NCBI GenBank assembly: GCA_029012365.1
Contig: JAQXLY010000034.1
Location: 1-64,000, forward strand
Length of the DNA stretch: 64,000 nucleotides
From: Lachnospiraceae bacterium
GTDB taxonomy: Bacteria; Bacillota; Clostridia; Lachnospirales; Lachnospiraceae
Direction: 5' to 3'
Each line of letters begins with the position of its first letter. Within the stretch, counting starts at the first letter, position 1. Under the pieces are notes generated by a model. That model did no database searches. It saw nothing but the letters and a program-made list of their open reading frames with translations, and had not been told where the DNA came from. The translations under genes and the position numbers were made by a program. Below, in pieces: positions 16,104-26,566 of this stretch.

Positions 16104-17195
16104 TCATTCCCTCTCCGTCAAATCCGTAAAAAAGCAGGCATCTCCGAAAGAAAAGAACCGATACCGCTCTTTTATCGCCTCTTCATAAATCCGAAGCACA
16201 TTCTCCCTGCCCGCAAGCGCTGAAACTAACATCAGAAGAGTAGACTCAGGCAGATGAAAATTCGTAATCAGACAATCGAGTATTTTAAAACGATATCCCG
16301 GATAAATGAAAATATCCGTATCTCCTTCTCCCGCATGTAACACACCGTTTTCATCGGCCGCGGATTCCACCGTGCGGCAGCTGGTGGTTCCGACACAGAT
16401 TACCCTGCCCCCCGCCTTCTTTGTGCGGTTAATCTTTTCCGCTTCCTCCGGCAGTACCTGATAGCTCTCGGTATGCATATGATGCTCCAGTATGTTTTCC
16501 TCTTTCACCGGCCGGAAGGTTCCGAGTCCCACATGCAGCGTAACCGTTGCGATAGTCACCCCCATAGACTCAATCTGCCTTAACAGCTCCGGAGTAAAAT
16601 GAAGTCCCGCCGTAGGTGCGGCAGCCGAACCGTCATACTTTGCATATACCGTCTGATAACGGTTCTTATCCTGAAGCTTGTGCGTAATGTACGGCGGCAG
16701 AGGCATCTGGCCCAGAGCATCCAGCACCTCTTCAAAAATGCCGTCATAAGAAAACCGTACCAGACGATTACCGTCCTGTAATACCTCGATTACCGTTCCA
16801 ATCAGTTTTCCTCCTCCGAATGAAATTATGGTTCCGGGCTTTGCTTTTTTCCCCGGCTTTGCGAGGGTTTCCCAGACATCCTTTTCTCTTCGCTTCAACA
16901 AAAGAAGTTCGATTTGTGCGCCTTCCGCCCCCGGTGCAAATCCCGGCTTCACTGCCGAATAATCAATTAACCTCTCTCCGATTAAGCGGGCAGGAATCAC
17001 TCTGGTATTATTTAAAACCAGACAGTCACCCGGACGCAGATACTCCGTAATATCACGGAAAATCCGGTGCCTGATTTCGCCTGTATGCTTGTCCGCCACC
17101 AAAAGTCTGGAGGAAGAACGGTCTTCCACCGGGTCCTGTGCTATCAATTCCTCCGGCAGTTCAAAATAATAATCACTTTTCTTTAACGCTTCCAT
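16104..17195 (-). CDS. queA: tRNA preQ1(34) S-adenosylmethionine ribosyltransferase-isomerase
   Basis: 363 residues. It transfers and isomerises the ribosyl part of SAM onto preQ1 at wobble position 34 of tRNAs with GUN anticodons, giving epoxyqueuosine. Family stretches visible are [24 protein letters not shown], the PLPPYI block, [21 protein letters not shown] and [15 protein letters not shown]. The protein is about 20 residues longer than usual because of an insert near residues 83-92 (PGFAPGAEG). The rest of the queuosine pathway is not in the window. Follows spoIID by 34 bp. Confidence 0.95.
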   Translation of the reverse strand: MEALKKSDYYFELPEELIAQDPVEDRSSSRLLVADKHTGEIRHRIFRDITEYLRPGDCLVLNNTRVIPARLIGERLIDYSAVKPGFAPGAEGAQIELLLLKRREKDVWETLAKPGKKAKPGTIISFGGGKLIGTVIEVLQDGNRLVRFSYDGIFEEVLDALGQMPLPPYITHKLQDKNRYQTVYAKYDGSAAAPTAGLHFTPELLRQIESMGVTIATVTLHVGLGTFRPVKEENILEHHMHTESYQVLPEEAEKINRTKKAGGRVICVGTTSCRTVESAADENGVLHAGEGDTDIFIYPGYRFKILDCLITNFHLPESTLLMLVSALAGRENVLRIYEEAIKERYRFFSFGDACFFTDLTERE

Positions 17196-17229
17196 TGTTT
17201 TTATCCTTTCTTTTGCGGAGCCATGCGGC

Positions 17230-18909
17230 CTACCGCACCGAAATCCCGGTAAAATAATGTTCCAAAATCTCCCTGTAAGTAAATCCTTGTTCCGCCATTC
17301 CCCGTGCGCCCGACTGACTCATACCGATTCCGTGTCCCGCCCCCATTCCGGCGAACAGATACTCTCCCTCCTCCGGTGCGGTTTTCGGAAAGTTCGTCAG
17401 ATTATCCGCACTTAATACCACATACTGCTCCGTTTCATCATCCGCTTTCCGTACCTCTTTGCTTCCGCTTAAAACATAACAGTCATGAATAGCGGCTTTT
17501 CTTGACGCTCCGGCTCCCTGCACCGTCACAGAGTCCGGAAGCGTGCCGGAGGCAATTACCTTAAACTTTGTTCCGGGAAGCTTTAGTACGTTGCGCAATA
17601 CATCGGTAGACAAACTCACACTCCCTCTGCTTCCGGTCACACGCAGACGATATACTCTGCCGGAAGCGGTAATCACCTCCTGCGTCACCTTCTCCACCGT
17701 TCCCACGTCATTCCCGTTTGAACGCAGCAGCCTTGCAAGCTCGTCCCTGCCAATCGTGATACTCCATGGCTTTTTCGACGGATTCAGTTCATAAATATCC
17801 GGCACTCCCGTTAAAAACGGAAGCGAAAAGCCCCAGACATCTTCCGCGTTTTCGGTATGTCCGCCGCTTGCCGAAAAATAATAGCCTGCCACAGTGCGGT
17901 TTTCGTAGCATAAGGTTTCCCCAACGGTAGCATCCACAGCCCCGCTGCTGTTTTTCTGTTCAAACGTAACGCCGCCGTATACCTGACTCTGTTCCGTATC
18001 ATCAATGCGAAAACCTCTCTTTATATCTGTTTCCGCATGATATCCGGCCTTTATTAATGCAAAGCTTCTGGCACAGACCGCCTGTGCCTTTAGTGCCTCT
18101 GTCGGCCAGGATGCCGGCATTTCACACGGTACAACACCGTACAGATAGTCCTCTAACGGCACCACATTAACCGCCGTTACCGTAGTTTTCCCTCCGTACC
18201 GTCCGATTTCGATTCTTCCCCGATAACTGCGTTTACCGAGGTTTACCGCAAAAATTCCATCCTTGTTTTTTTCAAGTGCCCCAAACTGCGGATAACTCCC
18301 CTGCACTCCGTCCGCAAAAAGAACGCGTTCCCCGGCATCTATCCGTATCAGATATGTTCCCTCCGTTACATCTTTATCTAAAGCTATACCGCACTTTTCG
18401 GCCGCCGCTTTACAAACGGTACGGGCCGATTCCTTTGTTGCACCGTTTTCCTTTACAGGCAGATAAACCCCTGCGTTTCCCTCAGAAAACATCACCGCAT
18501 AGGCTGCCGCTCCTGCCTCTCTTAACCGCTTTGCCGCCGTCTCTGCCTCAGGCAGCGTAAATCCTTCCGCCGCCGTAAAAAAGGTGCCCTTCTCTGCCGT
18601 AACCTTCACACCGTCTGCCGCCGTAACCGTTGTTTCTCTCCGGTACACCCGTCCGTCACAGTATCCCAGTTCAAGCTGCGTATTATAAAGTGTAATACTC
18701 TGCTTGTCCGCATACACGCTCTTTAACCCGACACGAATCTCATGAGCGGTATTTACCTTTGCCGCCGTCGTATCCGGCTTCTTAATAAAGCACAAAAAAA
18801 TCGACATAACGCAAATAAGCACAAAAAGCCTGCATATCCTTTCCGGTATCCGGTTCTTCCCATGCGACTGTTCTCTTTTACTGTTTTCCCTTCCATACAT
18901 GGCTTTCAT
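17230..18909 (-). CDS. spoIID: SpoIID/LytB-domain protein, enlarged
   Basis: 559 residues with one N-terminal membrane segment (about 27-43), so the rest is outside the membrane. A SpoIID domain covers about residues 220-558, with [29 protein letters not shown] and the C-terminal [19 protein letters not shown]. SpoIID is the lytic transglycosylase that thins septal peptidoglycan so the mother cell can engulf the forespore. About 150 residues before the domain, including a SPOR-like segment, are not found in the 340-residue Bacillus protein, so a related cell-wall role cannot be excluded. Start at 18909 is chosen because GGGAGAAAGCGG precedes that ATG; the frame extends to a poor TTG at 18966. 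Confidence 0.85.
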   Translation of the reverse strand: MKAMYGRENSKREQSHGKNRIPERICRLFVLICVMSIFLCFIKKPDTTAAKVNTAHEIRVGLKSVYADKQSITLYNTQLELGYCDGRVYRRETTVTAADGVKVTAEKGTFFTAAEGFTLPEAETAAKRLREAGAAAYAVMFSEGNAGVYLPVKENGATKESARTVCKAAAEKCGIALDKDVTEGTYLIRIDAGERVLFADGVQGSYPQFGALEKNKDGIFAVNLGKRSYRGRIEIGRYGGKTTVTAVNVVPLEDYLYGVVPCEMPASWPTEALKAQAVCARSFALIKAGYHAETDIKRGFRIDDTEQSQVYGGVTFEQKNSSGAVDATVGETLCYENRTVAGYYFSASGGHTENAEDVWGFSLPFLTGVPDIYELNPSKKPWSITIGRDELARLLRSNGNDVGTVEKVTQEVITASGRVYRLRVTGSRGSVSLSTDVLRNVLKLPGTKFKVIASGTLPDSVTVQGAGASRKAAIHDCYVLSGSKEVRKADDETEQYVVLSADNLTNFPKTAPEEGEYLFAGMGAGHGIGMSQSGARGMAEQGFTYREILEHYFTGISVR

Positions 18910-19087
18910 CCGCTTTCTCCCGTATTTTGCCTCTTCCAGTGTACCATATTCCGTCAACGGCTTCAATCCCGCATTTTGTTTTTAACGGATTTTCCCAGTG
19001 ACTCCGGCATTTTAGCGGTTCTTTGGGGCCGCGCATCCGTTGCGGCAGCCCCTCCCGGCACAGCAAATCGCTTTCATCAGCGTTTTC

Positions 19088-19456
19088 CTAATCTTCCCCA
19101 TTCTCCGTCTCTTTCTCACGCTTTACCGGAATCTGCAATTTCGACCCGGTCTGCAGTACAATTCCGTTCAAATTATTGTACTTTAACAAATCATCCAGCT
19201 CGATTCCGAACCGGTTTAAAATGTCAAGCATCGTTTCTTCTTCTTTCACAATGTAGGTCATAAGATAAAACGGATTGCAGTTCGGGCATTTCGGAATACA
19301 AATCTGTTCACCGATTTGCAGGTTATAAATGTCGATATACGGATTTGCCCGAAGAATTCTTGCAAGCGGAACGCGGAACCGTCCGCTGATAGAGTAAAGT
19401 GTGTCCCCCTTTTTTATCGTATAAATAATACCGTTACATGTGTCAAACACTGCCAT
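19088..19456 (-). CDS. Protein with two LysM peptidoglycan-binding domains
   Basis: 122 residues made almost entirely of two LysM modules: about 8-53 (YTIKKGDTLYSISGRF ... LQIGEQICIP) and about 62-108 (YIVKEEETMLDILNRF ... LQTGSKLQIP). No signal peptide or membrane segment, as in several LysM spore-coat proteins, so a role inside the mother cell or spore is possible but unproven. I use the ATG at 19456, which has ACAGGAGATG upstream; the longer frame to 19492 is unsupported. Between this gene and spoIID (18910-19087) there is a GC-rich hairpin around 19033-19060 but no T run. Confidence 0.85.
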   Translation of the reverse strand: MAVFDTCNGIIYTIKKGDTLYSISGRFRVPLARILRANPYIDIYNLQIGEQICIPKCPNCNPFYLMTYIVKEEETMLDILNRFGIELDDLLKYNNLNGIVLQTGSKLQIPVKREKETENGED

Positions 19457-19558
19457 ACTACATCTCCTGTATCTCTGTTTCACCTGTAACATATGCCGTG
19501 AAAAAGCTGTCTGTGCGAATGATTATTATTTTTTAAGAAATACATTTGAGTTTTTTTC

Positions 19559-19587
19559 TTGCAACCTGCCGAATGGTGTCGTATAAT
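19559..19587 (+). promoter_or_regulatory. Promoter of the activase-like gene
   Basis: TTGCAA (19559-19564), 17-bp spacer, perfect TATAAT (19582-19587); about 75-nt leader before the gene. Confidence 0.75.
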
Positions 19588-19670
19588 AAATAAGTATGTT
19601 CCATTACAGATGGTGATTACATGGCGGTTTTCCGTTTTAAAATACAACTTGATTCAGAAAGGATTATATT

Positions 19671-22600
19671 ATGGCTGAGAAAAAGAACTTTTATTCTCTT
19701 GGTATCGACATCGGTTCCACTACCGTAAAGATTGCAATTTTAGACCCGTCGGGTCTGGTGGTGTTTTCTGACTACACCAGACACTTTGCAGATATTCAGG
19801 GCACTCTGGCAGGACTTCTTGAAAAAGCAAAGGAGTCCCTTGGAGAGCTCACCCTCCATCCGGTGATTACCGGCTCCGGCGGACTTACCATCGCAAAGCA
19901 CCTTAACGTCCCGTTTGTTCAGGAGGTCGTAGCGGTTGCCACCTCTCTTGGCGACTATGCTCCGCAGACCGACGTTGCCATTGAGCTTGGTGGCGAAGAC
20001 GCTAAGATTATTTATTTTACCGGAGGTGTAGAACAGCGTATGAACGGCATCTGTGCGGGCGGCACGGGTTCCTTCATCGACCAGATGGCATCCCTGCTCA
20101 AAACAGATGCCGCCGGCTTGAATGAGTACGCGAAGGACTATCAGGCTCTTTATCCGATTGCCGCACGCTGCGGTGTTTTTGCAAAGTCCGATATCCAGCC
20201 GCTTATCAACGAGGGAGCTACAAAGCAGGACCTTGCCGCATCCATTTTTCAGGCAGTGGTAAACCAGACAATCAGTGGTCTTGCCTGCGGCAAACCGATT
20301 CGCGGTAATGTTGCGTTCCTCGGTGGACCGCTTCATTTTCTGACCGAGCTGAAGGCTGCCTTTATCCGTACACTGAATTTAACTCCGGCACAGGTCATTG
20401 CTCCGGAGCATTCCCACCTGTTTGCAGCCATCGGCTCTGCCATGAACGCAAAGGAAGACTCTTCCGTTTCCCTTTCCGACATGACAAAACGCCTGCGTAC
20501 AGGCATTAAAATGGAGTTTGAGGTCACCCGTATGGAGCCTCTGTTCTCTGATGAGGAAAGCTATCAGTCGTTCCTTAAACGTCACGATGCCCATACCGTG
20601 AAAAAGGCAGACCTTGCTTCTTACCGCGGAAAATGCTTCCTTGGTATTGATGCAGGCTCCACGACAACAAAGGCTGCGGTAGTCGGTGAAGACGGTACAC
20701 TTTTATACTCCTTCTACAGCAATAACAACGGCAGCCCTCTAAAGACTACCATTAAGGCAGTGAAGGAAATATATTCCCTTCTCCCGGAAGGAGCAGAGAT
20801 TGTGCGCTCCTGTTCCACCGGTTACGGCGAAGCCCTGATTAAAGCAGCACTGATGTTAGACGAAGGCGAAGTAGAAACCGTTGCACATTATCATGCGGCA
20901 GCGTTCTTTGCACCTGACGTAGACTGTATCCTTGACATCGGCGGTCAGGACATGAAATGCATCAAGATAAAGAATTCCTCGGTAGACAGTGTACAGCTGA
21001 ACGAGGCATGCTCCTCTGGCTGCGGTTCCTTCATCGAAACCTTTGCAAAATCCTTGAATTACGAGGTTGCCGACTTTGCAAAAATTGCACTGTTTGCGGA
21101 AAACCCGATTGACCTCGGTACACGCTGTACCGTCTTTATGAACTCTAAGGTGAAGCAGGCACAAAAGGAAGGCGCAACCGTTGCAGACATTTCTGCCGGT
21201 CTTGCCTATTCGGTTATTAAGAATGCGCTTTATAAGGTAATCAAAATATCAGACCCGAAGGATTTGGGAAAGAAGGTCGTTGTACAGGGCGGTACATTTT
21301 ACAACAACGCCGTACTCAGAAGCTTTGAGAAGATTTCAGGCTGTGAAGCGGTAAGGCCGGATATTGCAGGCATTATGGGTGCCTTCGGTGCCGCACTTCT
21401 TGCCAGAGAGCACTACACGGGACAGGAAACCACCATGCTTTCCGCAGGCGCACTGAACGAATTAAAATTTGAAACCACCATGACCCGCTGTAAGGGCTGT
21501 ACCAACAGCTGTCTCCTTACCGTCAACCGTTTTTCCGGCGACCGCCGTTTTATCTCCGGTAACCGGTGTGAAAAGGGACTCGGCAAGGAAAAGAGTAACA
21601 CGGATATTCCAAACCTGTTTGCTTACAAATTAAAACGCTATTTTGACTATGCACCGCTTACCGAAACACAGGCAAAACGGGGCACTGTGGGCATTCCGCG
21701 TGTATTGAATATTTATGAAAACTATCCGTTCTGGCATACCTTTTTTACGGAGCTCGGCTACCGGGTAGTGCTCTCCCCTCTTTCCAGCCGCAAGATTTAC
21801 GAAATGGGTATCGAATCCATTCCGAGCGAATCCGAATGCTATCCGGCAAAGCTCGCTCACGGTCATATTTCATGGCTGATTAAGGAAGGCTGTAAGTTTA
21901 TCTTCTATCCGTGTATTCCTTACGAACGAAGGGAATTTAAAGATGCAGGCAACCATTACAACTGCCCTATTGTTACCTCTTACGGTGAAAACATAAAAAA
22001 TAATGTAGAAGAGCTTCGCAGTGAGCACATTGATTTTGCCAACCCGTTCCTTTCACTGGAAACAAAGGAAATCGCCACCAGACGACTTGTACAGATTATG
22101 GCAGAGCGCGGCATTCCTGCCGGTGAAGTGACGGCTGCTGCCTCAAAGGCATGGGATGAACTGTCCGCGGCAAGACGCGATATGCAGCGCGCCGGCGAAA
22201 AGGCACTGGATTATATAAAAGAAAACGGAACGCTTGGTATCGTTCTGGCCGGCAGACCGTACCATATCGACCCGGAAATCAATCATGGTATTCCGGAGCT
22301 GATTACTTCATATGATGTAGCGGTATTGACGGAGGATTCCGTATCTCATTTGGGCGAGGTAGACCGTCCGACCCTTGTGGTTGACCAGTGGATGTATCAC
22401 TCAAGACTCTACGCCGCCGCTTCTTATGTACGAACAAGAAACGATTTAGAGCTTATTCAGTTAAACTCCTTCGGCTGCGGTCTGGATGCTGTCACTACCG
22501 ATCAGGTAAGTGACATTCTGACTGCCTCCGGTAAGATTTATACCGTACTTAAAATTGACGAAGTCAATAACCTCGGTGCCGCACGTATCCGTATCCGCTC

Positions 22601-23900
22601 CTTACTTTCCGCTGTTGCAGACCGTAAGCGCAAGGGCATTGTACCGCATACTGCCGATGCTGCCCACCACCGTGTCATCTTCACCGAAGAAATGCGTGAG
22701 AACTATACACTTCTGGCACCGCAGATGTCACCGATTCACTTCCGTATTCTGGAATCGGCACTCCGCGCCAACGGCTATAACGTAGTGGTTCTCGGAAACG
22801 ACGGAAAAAAAGCTGTTGATGTAGGACTGAAATATGTAAACAATGATGCCTGCTACCCTTCTCTGATGGTCGTAGGCCAGATTATGGAAGCACTGCTTTC
22901 CGGCAAATATGACTTAAACAAGGTTGCGGTTATGATTACACAGACCGGCGGCGGATGTCGTGCCACAAACTACATCGGTTTTATTCGCCGTGCCCTGAAA
23001 AAGGCCGGTATGGAACATATCCCGGTAGTCTCCATCAGTACCTCCGGTATTGAGAAAAATCCGGGACTTACCTATACTCCAAAGCTGTTACAAAGCGTGC
23101 TGCAATCCATTATTTACGGTGATGTACTGATGCGTGTTCTGTACCGTATGCGCCCTTATGAACTGGAAAAGGGCTCTGCCAATGCTCTTTATGAAAAATG
23201 GACTGATATCTGCTCCGCAGCCGTAGCAAATCCACGGATGAGCACCTTCAAAAAGAATCTGCGCGATATCATTCGTGAGTTTGACCATCTGCCTATTGAT
23301 GAAACCATGAAAAAACCGCGTGTGGGTGTCGTGGGTGAAATTCTTGTAAAGTTCCTTCCGGCAGCAAATAACTACCTTGTAGAATTATTGGAAGCGGAAG
23401 GTGCGGAGGCCGTAGTTCCGGATTTACTTGATTTCTTCCATTACACAATGTATGATGCAAACTTTAAGGCAGATTACCTCGGTAAATCGAAAAAGAGCAA
23501 ACATATCAACAACCTGATTTACTCTTTCCTTGAACATTACCGTGGTACGGCACGTAAGGAGCTGGAAGCAAGTAAGCATTTTATTGCTCCGGCACGAATC
23601 GATACACTCGCAGGCTATGCGGAGGATATCGTATCTACAGGTAACCAGACCGGTGAAGGCTGGTTTTTAACCGCTGAGATGATAGAACTCATTCACACCG
23701 GCGTTCCGAACATTGTGTGCACCCAGCCGTTTGCCTGCCTGCCTAACCATGTAGTAGGCAAAGGTGTCATCAAAGAGCTGCGCCGCCGTTATCCGGAAAG
23801 CAACATTGTTGCCGTAGACTACGATCCGGGTGCCTCGGAGGTGAATCAGTTAAACCGAATTAAGCTGATGCTTGCAACTGCTGTAAAACAATTAAAATAG
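19671..23900 (+). CDS. Fused 2-hydroxyacyl-CoA dehydratase activase / dehydratase-like protein
   Basis: 1409 residues. Two BcrAD/BadF-type ATPase modules occupy about 8-265 ([15 protein letters not shown]) and 321-580 ([15 protein letters not shown]). Each carries cysteines expected to bind a shared [4Fe-4S] cluster ([10 protein letters not shown] and [10 protein letters not shown], plus ARCGVF and TRCTVF). Then follow a DUF2229 region (about 675-900, with [10 protein letters not shown] and [10 protein letters not shown]) and a dehydratase-subunit-like C-terminal part (about 990-1400, with [13 protein letters not shown] and [12 protein letters not shown]). Homologous activases drive ATP-powered electron transfer to 2-hydroxyacyl-CoA dehydratases. 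These long fused versions are common in anaerobic Firmicutes but their substrate is unknown. Monocistronic with its own promoter. Confidence 0.9.
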   Translation: MAEKKNFYSLGIDIGSTTVKIAILDPSGLVVFSDYTRHFADIQGTLAGLLEKAKESLGELTLHPVITGSGGLTIAKHLNVPFVQEVVAVATSLGDYAPQTDVAIELGGEDAKIIYFTGGVEQRMNGICAGGTGSFIDQMASLLKTDAAGLNEYAKDYQALYPIAARCGVFAKSDIQPLINEGATKQDLAASIFQAVVNQTISGLACGKPIRGNVAFLGGPLHFLTELKAAFIRTLNLTPAQVIAPEHSHLFAAIGSAMNAKEDSSVSLSDMTKRLRTGIKMEFEVTRMEPLFSDEESYQSFLKRHDAHTVKKADLASYRGKCFLGIDAGSTTTKAAVVGEDGTLLYSFYSNNNGSPLKTTIKAVKEIYSLLPEGAEIVRSCSTGYGEALIKAALMLDEGEVETVAHYHAAAFFAPDVDCILDIGGQDMKCIKIKNSSVDSVQLNEACSSGCGSFIETFAKSLNYEVADFAKIALFAENPIDLGTRCTVFMNSKVKQAQKEGATVADISAGLAYSVIKNALYKVIKISDPKDLGKKVVVQGGTFYNNAVLRSFEKISGCEAVRPDIAGIMGAFGAALLAREHYTGQETTMLSAGALNELKFETTMTRCKGCTNSCLLTVNRFSGDRRFISGNRCEKGLGKEKSNTDIPNLFAYKLKRYFDYAPLTETQAKRGTVGIPRVLNIYENYPFWHTFFTELGYRVVLSPLSSRKIYEMGIESIPSESECYPAKLAHGHISWLIKEGCKFIFYPCIPYERREFKDAGNHYNCPIVTSYGENIKNNVEELRSEHIDFANPFLSLETKEIATRRLVQIMAERGIPAGEVTAAASKAWDELSAARRDMQRAGEKALDYIKENGTLGIVLAGRPYHIDPEINHGIPELITSYDVAVLTEDSVSHLGEVDRPTLVVDQWMYHSRLYAAASYVRTRNDLELIQLNSFGCGLDAVTTDQVSDILTASGKIYTVLKIDEVNNLGAARIRIRSLLSAVADRKRKGIVPHTADAAHHRVIFTEEMRENYTLLAPQMSPIHFRILESALRANGYNVVVLGNDGKKAVDVGLKYVNNDACYPSLMVVGQIMEALLSGKYDLNKVAVMITQTGGGCRATNYIGFIRRALKKAGMEHIPVVSISTSGIEKNPGLTYTPKLLQSVLQSIIYGDVLMRVLYRMRPYELEKGSANALYEKWTDICSAAVANPRMSTFKKNLRDIIREFDHLPIDETMKKPRVGVVGEILVKFLPAANNYLVELLEAEGAEAVVPDLLDFFHYTMYDANFKADYLGKSKKSKHINNLIYSFLEHYRGTARKELEASKHFIAPARIDTLAGYAEDIVSTGNQTGEGWFLTAEMIELIHTGVPNIVCTQPFACLPNHVVGKGVIKELRRRYPESNIVAVDYDPGASEVNQLNRIKLMLATAVKQLK

Positions 23901-23914
23901 GAATCACTTTCCTC

Positions 23915-24225
23915 CTATAGAAATCCGTGTGTCAAAGGGGACTTATGACAACAGAACTTGCCTTTCATAAGAGTCCCTCTTGTCATAGACTACGGATGAA
24001 GTCTTTCTAATTACTCCGATAAGAAAAGTATAACGTGACGCAAACGGTCATTACGCAACATCCATGTCGCGTGCGACCTCGCCCGGACGTCCTGTCCGGG
24101 CGTTGCTGCCTTGTGTACGGAGTAATAAGAAAGTCTAACATCCTCCGTAAAATTCCAAGAAGTACTCTTATGAAAGGCAAGTTCCTTATAGTCCATGAGA
24201 AACTTTTGACACCCGAATCCTATAG
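23915..24225. repeat. 311-bp imperfect inverted repeat, MITE-like
   Basis: The left arm (23915 to about 24036) and right arm (about 24113-24225) pair along their length. Blocks include GTGTCAAA at 23929-23936 with TTTGACAC at 24205-24212, a perfect 21-bp match between 23954-23974 and 24164-24184, and near-identity around the ATTACTCCG block at 24010-24018. CTATAG occurs at both outer ends and could be a target-site duplication or part of the arms. The centre holds a GC-rich hairpin, CGCCCGGAC/GTCCGGGCG at 24080-24102. No gene is encoded. It fills the 380-bp gap between the activase gene and the ABC permease gene. Confidence 0.75.
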
Positions 24226-24231
24226 AGTAAG

Positions 24232-24272
24232 AAACAGGCTGCGGCGCATCTCATCTGTGCCGCAGCCTGTTT
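24232..24272. terminator. Strong hairpin between convergent genes
   Basis: AAACAGGCTGCGGC pairs perfectly (14 bp) with GCCGCAGCCTGTTT around a 13-nt loop, followed by a T-rich run on the plus strand and a short one on the minus strand. It can end both the activase transcript and the ABC exporter operon. Confidence 0.85.
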
Positions 24273-24282
24273 TAATTTATTT

Positions 24283-25413
24283 TTATGCCACTTTCTTTCT
24301 CTTTACCACCACTAAGAATATGCAGAAAAATGCTATCGCAAAGATTGTAATGATACCGCAGTTTCCGAAAAACTCTCCCATATACTCTGTTACACTTTCC
24401 CCTTCAAACAACAGCTTTACATTTTTCATATACCAGCTTACCGGAAGAAATTCCGCTATTTTCCCGACATAGTCCGGTAACAGCTCCGCCGGCACAAAGA
24501 CGCCGCAAATAAATGCCATCCCCATTCCGATTAAGTTACTGGCTCCGTTTAATGCATCGCCTCCCTTTACCAGAATGCCGATAAGGACGGAAATCGCAAC
24601 CGACACAAGCAGAAGCAGAAAACTGTTAAGCATTCCGTAAAGATAGGTTGTCACAGTAAAGTCCCCTCCGTATATTACCGCTCCTATTGCAATCAGCAGG
24701 CTCCAGAGAATCATGGCAACTATTGCAATTCCACCCACAATGGCCATGTTCTGTTTTCTAACACTGACCATGCCGCAATCGGTACGCATTTTTACTTCTT
24801 TCTTATAGAACGCATACATAATCGGTCCGAGAATCATAATAAGAATCGCCGGTAAAATGTAAGATAAATACGCAAGAAAATAATAACCCGGTGCCATCAA
24901 AAATGCACTTTTTCCCGATTTAACCTCAGTCTGTGACTGCTTGTCACAGTTAAGAAGCACCGCATCACATGCATCCTCTATTGTCTTTCCAAGAGCCAGC
25001 TCTGCTCTTACATACCGGAAGAACAGCTCTGTTTTCTGGTCAAGAAAAGCTACATTTGCACGGATGCTCTGCCGTTCGATTCCGCCCTGTTCACCTGCAA
25101 GGAATTTTTCTTCAAAGCCTTCCTCAATATAAATCACATAATCTATAGTACCGGTAAACAGTAATTCCGATACAAGCTCTTCATCAAACTCCCCTGAAAC
25201 ATTGTTTTCCTTCGCCAGATAATCCGAAAGTGCTTTTGAAAGCACCGAAGCATCCCTGTCATCCATAATAATGTCAAGTTCAGTAGCCTGAAAATTTTTT
25301 TCCTGATCCTTTCCTGCAAAGAATGTAAAGGCAAACATCAATGCACAGAAAATGCAAAGGTAAATGATTACTGACGGCAGCGCCTTTTTTGCAATCTTCA
25401 ATACAGTCTTCAT
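24283..25413 (-). CDS. ABC-2 type exporter permease (second subunit)
   Basis: 376 residues. One N-terminal membrane segment (about 11-33), a large outside loop of about 160 residues, then five C-terminal membrane segments: the layout of ABC-2 exporter permeases (YhaP/LinH-like). It would pair with the permease encoded just upstream and the ATPase to export a toxic compound, peptide or lipid; the substrate cannot be told. The start ATG overlaps the stop codon of the preceding gene (ATGA) and is preceded by CAAAGGAGG; the longer frame is an artefact of the overlap. Confidence 0.88.
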   Translation of the reverse strand: MKTVLKIAKKALPSVIIYLCIFCALMFAFTFFAGKDQEKNFQATELDIIMDDRDASVLSKALSDYLAKENNVSGEFDEELVSELLFTGTIDYVIYIEEGFEEKFLAGEQGGIERQSIRANVAFLDQKTELFFRYVRAELALGKTIEDACDAVLLNCDKQSQTEVKSGKSAFLMAPGYYFLAYLSYILPAILIMILGPIMYAFYKKEVKMRTDCGMVSVRKQNMAIVGGIAIVAMILWSLLIAIGAVIYGGDFTVTTYLYGMLNSFLLLLVSVAISVLIGILVKGGDALNGASNLIGMGMAFICGVFVPAELLPDYVGKIAEFLPVSWYMKNVKLLFEGESVTEYMGEFFGNCGIITIFAIAFFCIFLVVVKRKKVA

Positions 25414-26555
25414 GACTTCTTCTCCCTCCTTTGTCCGGTTCTCTGACGTATCATCAATACAATAACACTTCCTGCCACCAAGCATACACACCATATAAGA
25501 ATACTAAGCATACATCTTGTAAAACGCTTCATATCCCCCATTACGCAAAGCGCCTGAAACGAATCTGCAATCAGTGTCGCAGGATTGATACGGTTAATAA
25601 ACGGTGCCGAAATCTCTAACATAATCCGGATATTTCCTACCATAAGTCCGGCAAGGAAACAACTGAACATCACGCTTCCCATCATGATAGCATTCTGAAT
25701 GCTTTCCTTCTTTCTTACCAGACAACCGATAAAGTAACCGAGCAATACGCCGAACAGACTATTCAGCGCACCCGCAAGGAACAGTAAGCCGCTTACGGTT
25801 CCGAAATCCACCCTTAGAATCAGCGTGTAATAAGCAATAATAATCAGAAACTGTACATACTGAATCGTGAATGCTGCTGCCACATCCGAAACTACCGTAG
25901 GTATTCTTCGCATCGGTGCCGCCAGTCGTCTTGCAGCGACATCGGTTGCATTCTGATTCAGCTCATTGGTATTCGCCAGACCGTACATAGCACCGTACAG
26001 ACTTGCCATTGCAAGCAGCGCCTGAAAATACTGAATCATCGGATCCTTGCTGGCTCCCTTAAATTCCCTTACGGCAAGTGTTTCCGCCTCCTCCGAAAAG
26101 CTTTTCGTTACCTCTGCAAGCCTTCCGGTCATTGCTGCTTCAATAAAAATATCCTTGCTCTGCAAATAGCTGTCTACTACTGTTTTTACTACGGTAGAAT
26201 CCAATCCGTTTTCATAAAAATGTATCCGGGTATCCTCTCCGGTTACAATAACAGCTTTTACTTTCTTTTCCGTAAGCATCTGCTCTGCTGTAGCACTGTC
26301 TGTTTCCGTCACCGAAAAGAAGGCTTCTCCTTCATTCTCCATCTCCTTTAAGAAGGCTACAAGCATCTCATCCCGTACCGCACCTTCCTCCGTCGTTACT
26401 GCTACCTCTATGGTTCCAAATCCCCAGTCCTTCTCCGTAATAGAAGAAAAGGCAAGCTTAAAAAAGGTTGCAAGCACTAACGGAAATATGATAGACCAGA
26501 AAAACATTATCTTATTCCGAAACAGCCGCTTTACGCGGTACATATAATAAATCAT
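25410..26555 (-). CDS. ABC-2 type exporter permease (first subunit)
   Basis: 381 residues with the same plan as its partner: a membrane segment near residues 15-38, a long extracytoplasmic loop and a cluster of five membrane segments from about residue 215. Begins MIYYMYRVKRLFRNK, a typical positive-inside start. The reading frame has an ATG at 26561 inside the Shine-Dalgarno sequence itself; the ATG at 26555 sits 6 nt behind AGGGGG and is preferred. Lies 11 bp after the ATPase gene. Confidence 0.88.
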   Translation of the reverse strand: MIYYMYRVKRLFRNKIMFFWSIIFPLVLATFFKLAFSSITEKDWGFGTIEVAVTTEEGAVRDEMLVAFLKEMENEGEAFFSVTETDSATAEQMLTEKKVKAVIVTGEDTRIHFYENGLDSTVVKTVVDSYLQSKDIFIEAAMTGRLAEVTKSFSEEAETLAVREFKGASKDPMIQYFQALLAMASLYGAMYGLANTNELNQNATDVAARRLAAPMRRIPTVVSDVAAAFTIQYVQFLIIIAYYTLILRVDFGTVSGLLFLAGALNSLFGVLLGYFIGCLVRKKESIQNAIMMGSVMFSCFLAGLMVGNIRIMLEISAPFINRINPATLIADSFQALCVMGDMKRFTRCMLSILIWCVCLVAGSVIVLMIRQRTGQRREKKS

Positions 26556-26566
26556 GGTCATCCCCC

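Noticed and set aside
19028..19060. GC-rich hairpin between spoIID and the LysM gene as terminator
   Set aside because: GGGGCTGC/GCGGCCCC pairs but no T run follows in either direction, so I did not list it as a terminator.
18742..19263. Plus-strand frame of 173 codons over the spoIID start and LysM gene
   Set aside because: It is the shadow of two well-supported minus-strand genes, has no ribosome site and its translation (Ser/Pro/Arg-rich) looks random.
24035..24472. Plus-strand frame of 145 codons crossing the inverted repeat
   Set aside because: Runs through the repeat, the terminator and the end of the ABC permease gene; no ribosome site and no recognisable protein, so the repeat does not encode a transposase.
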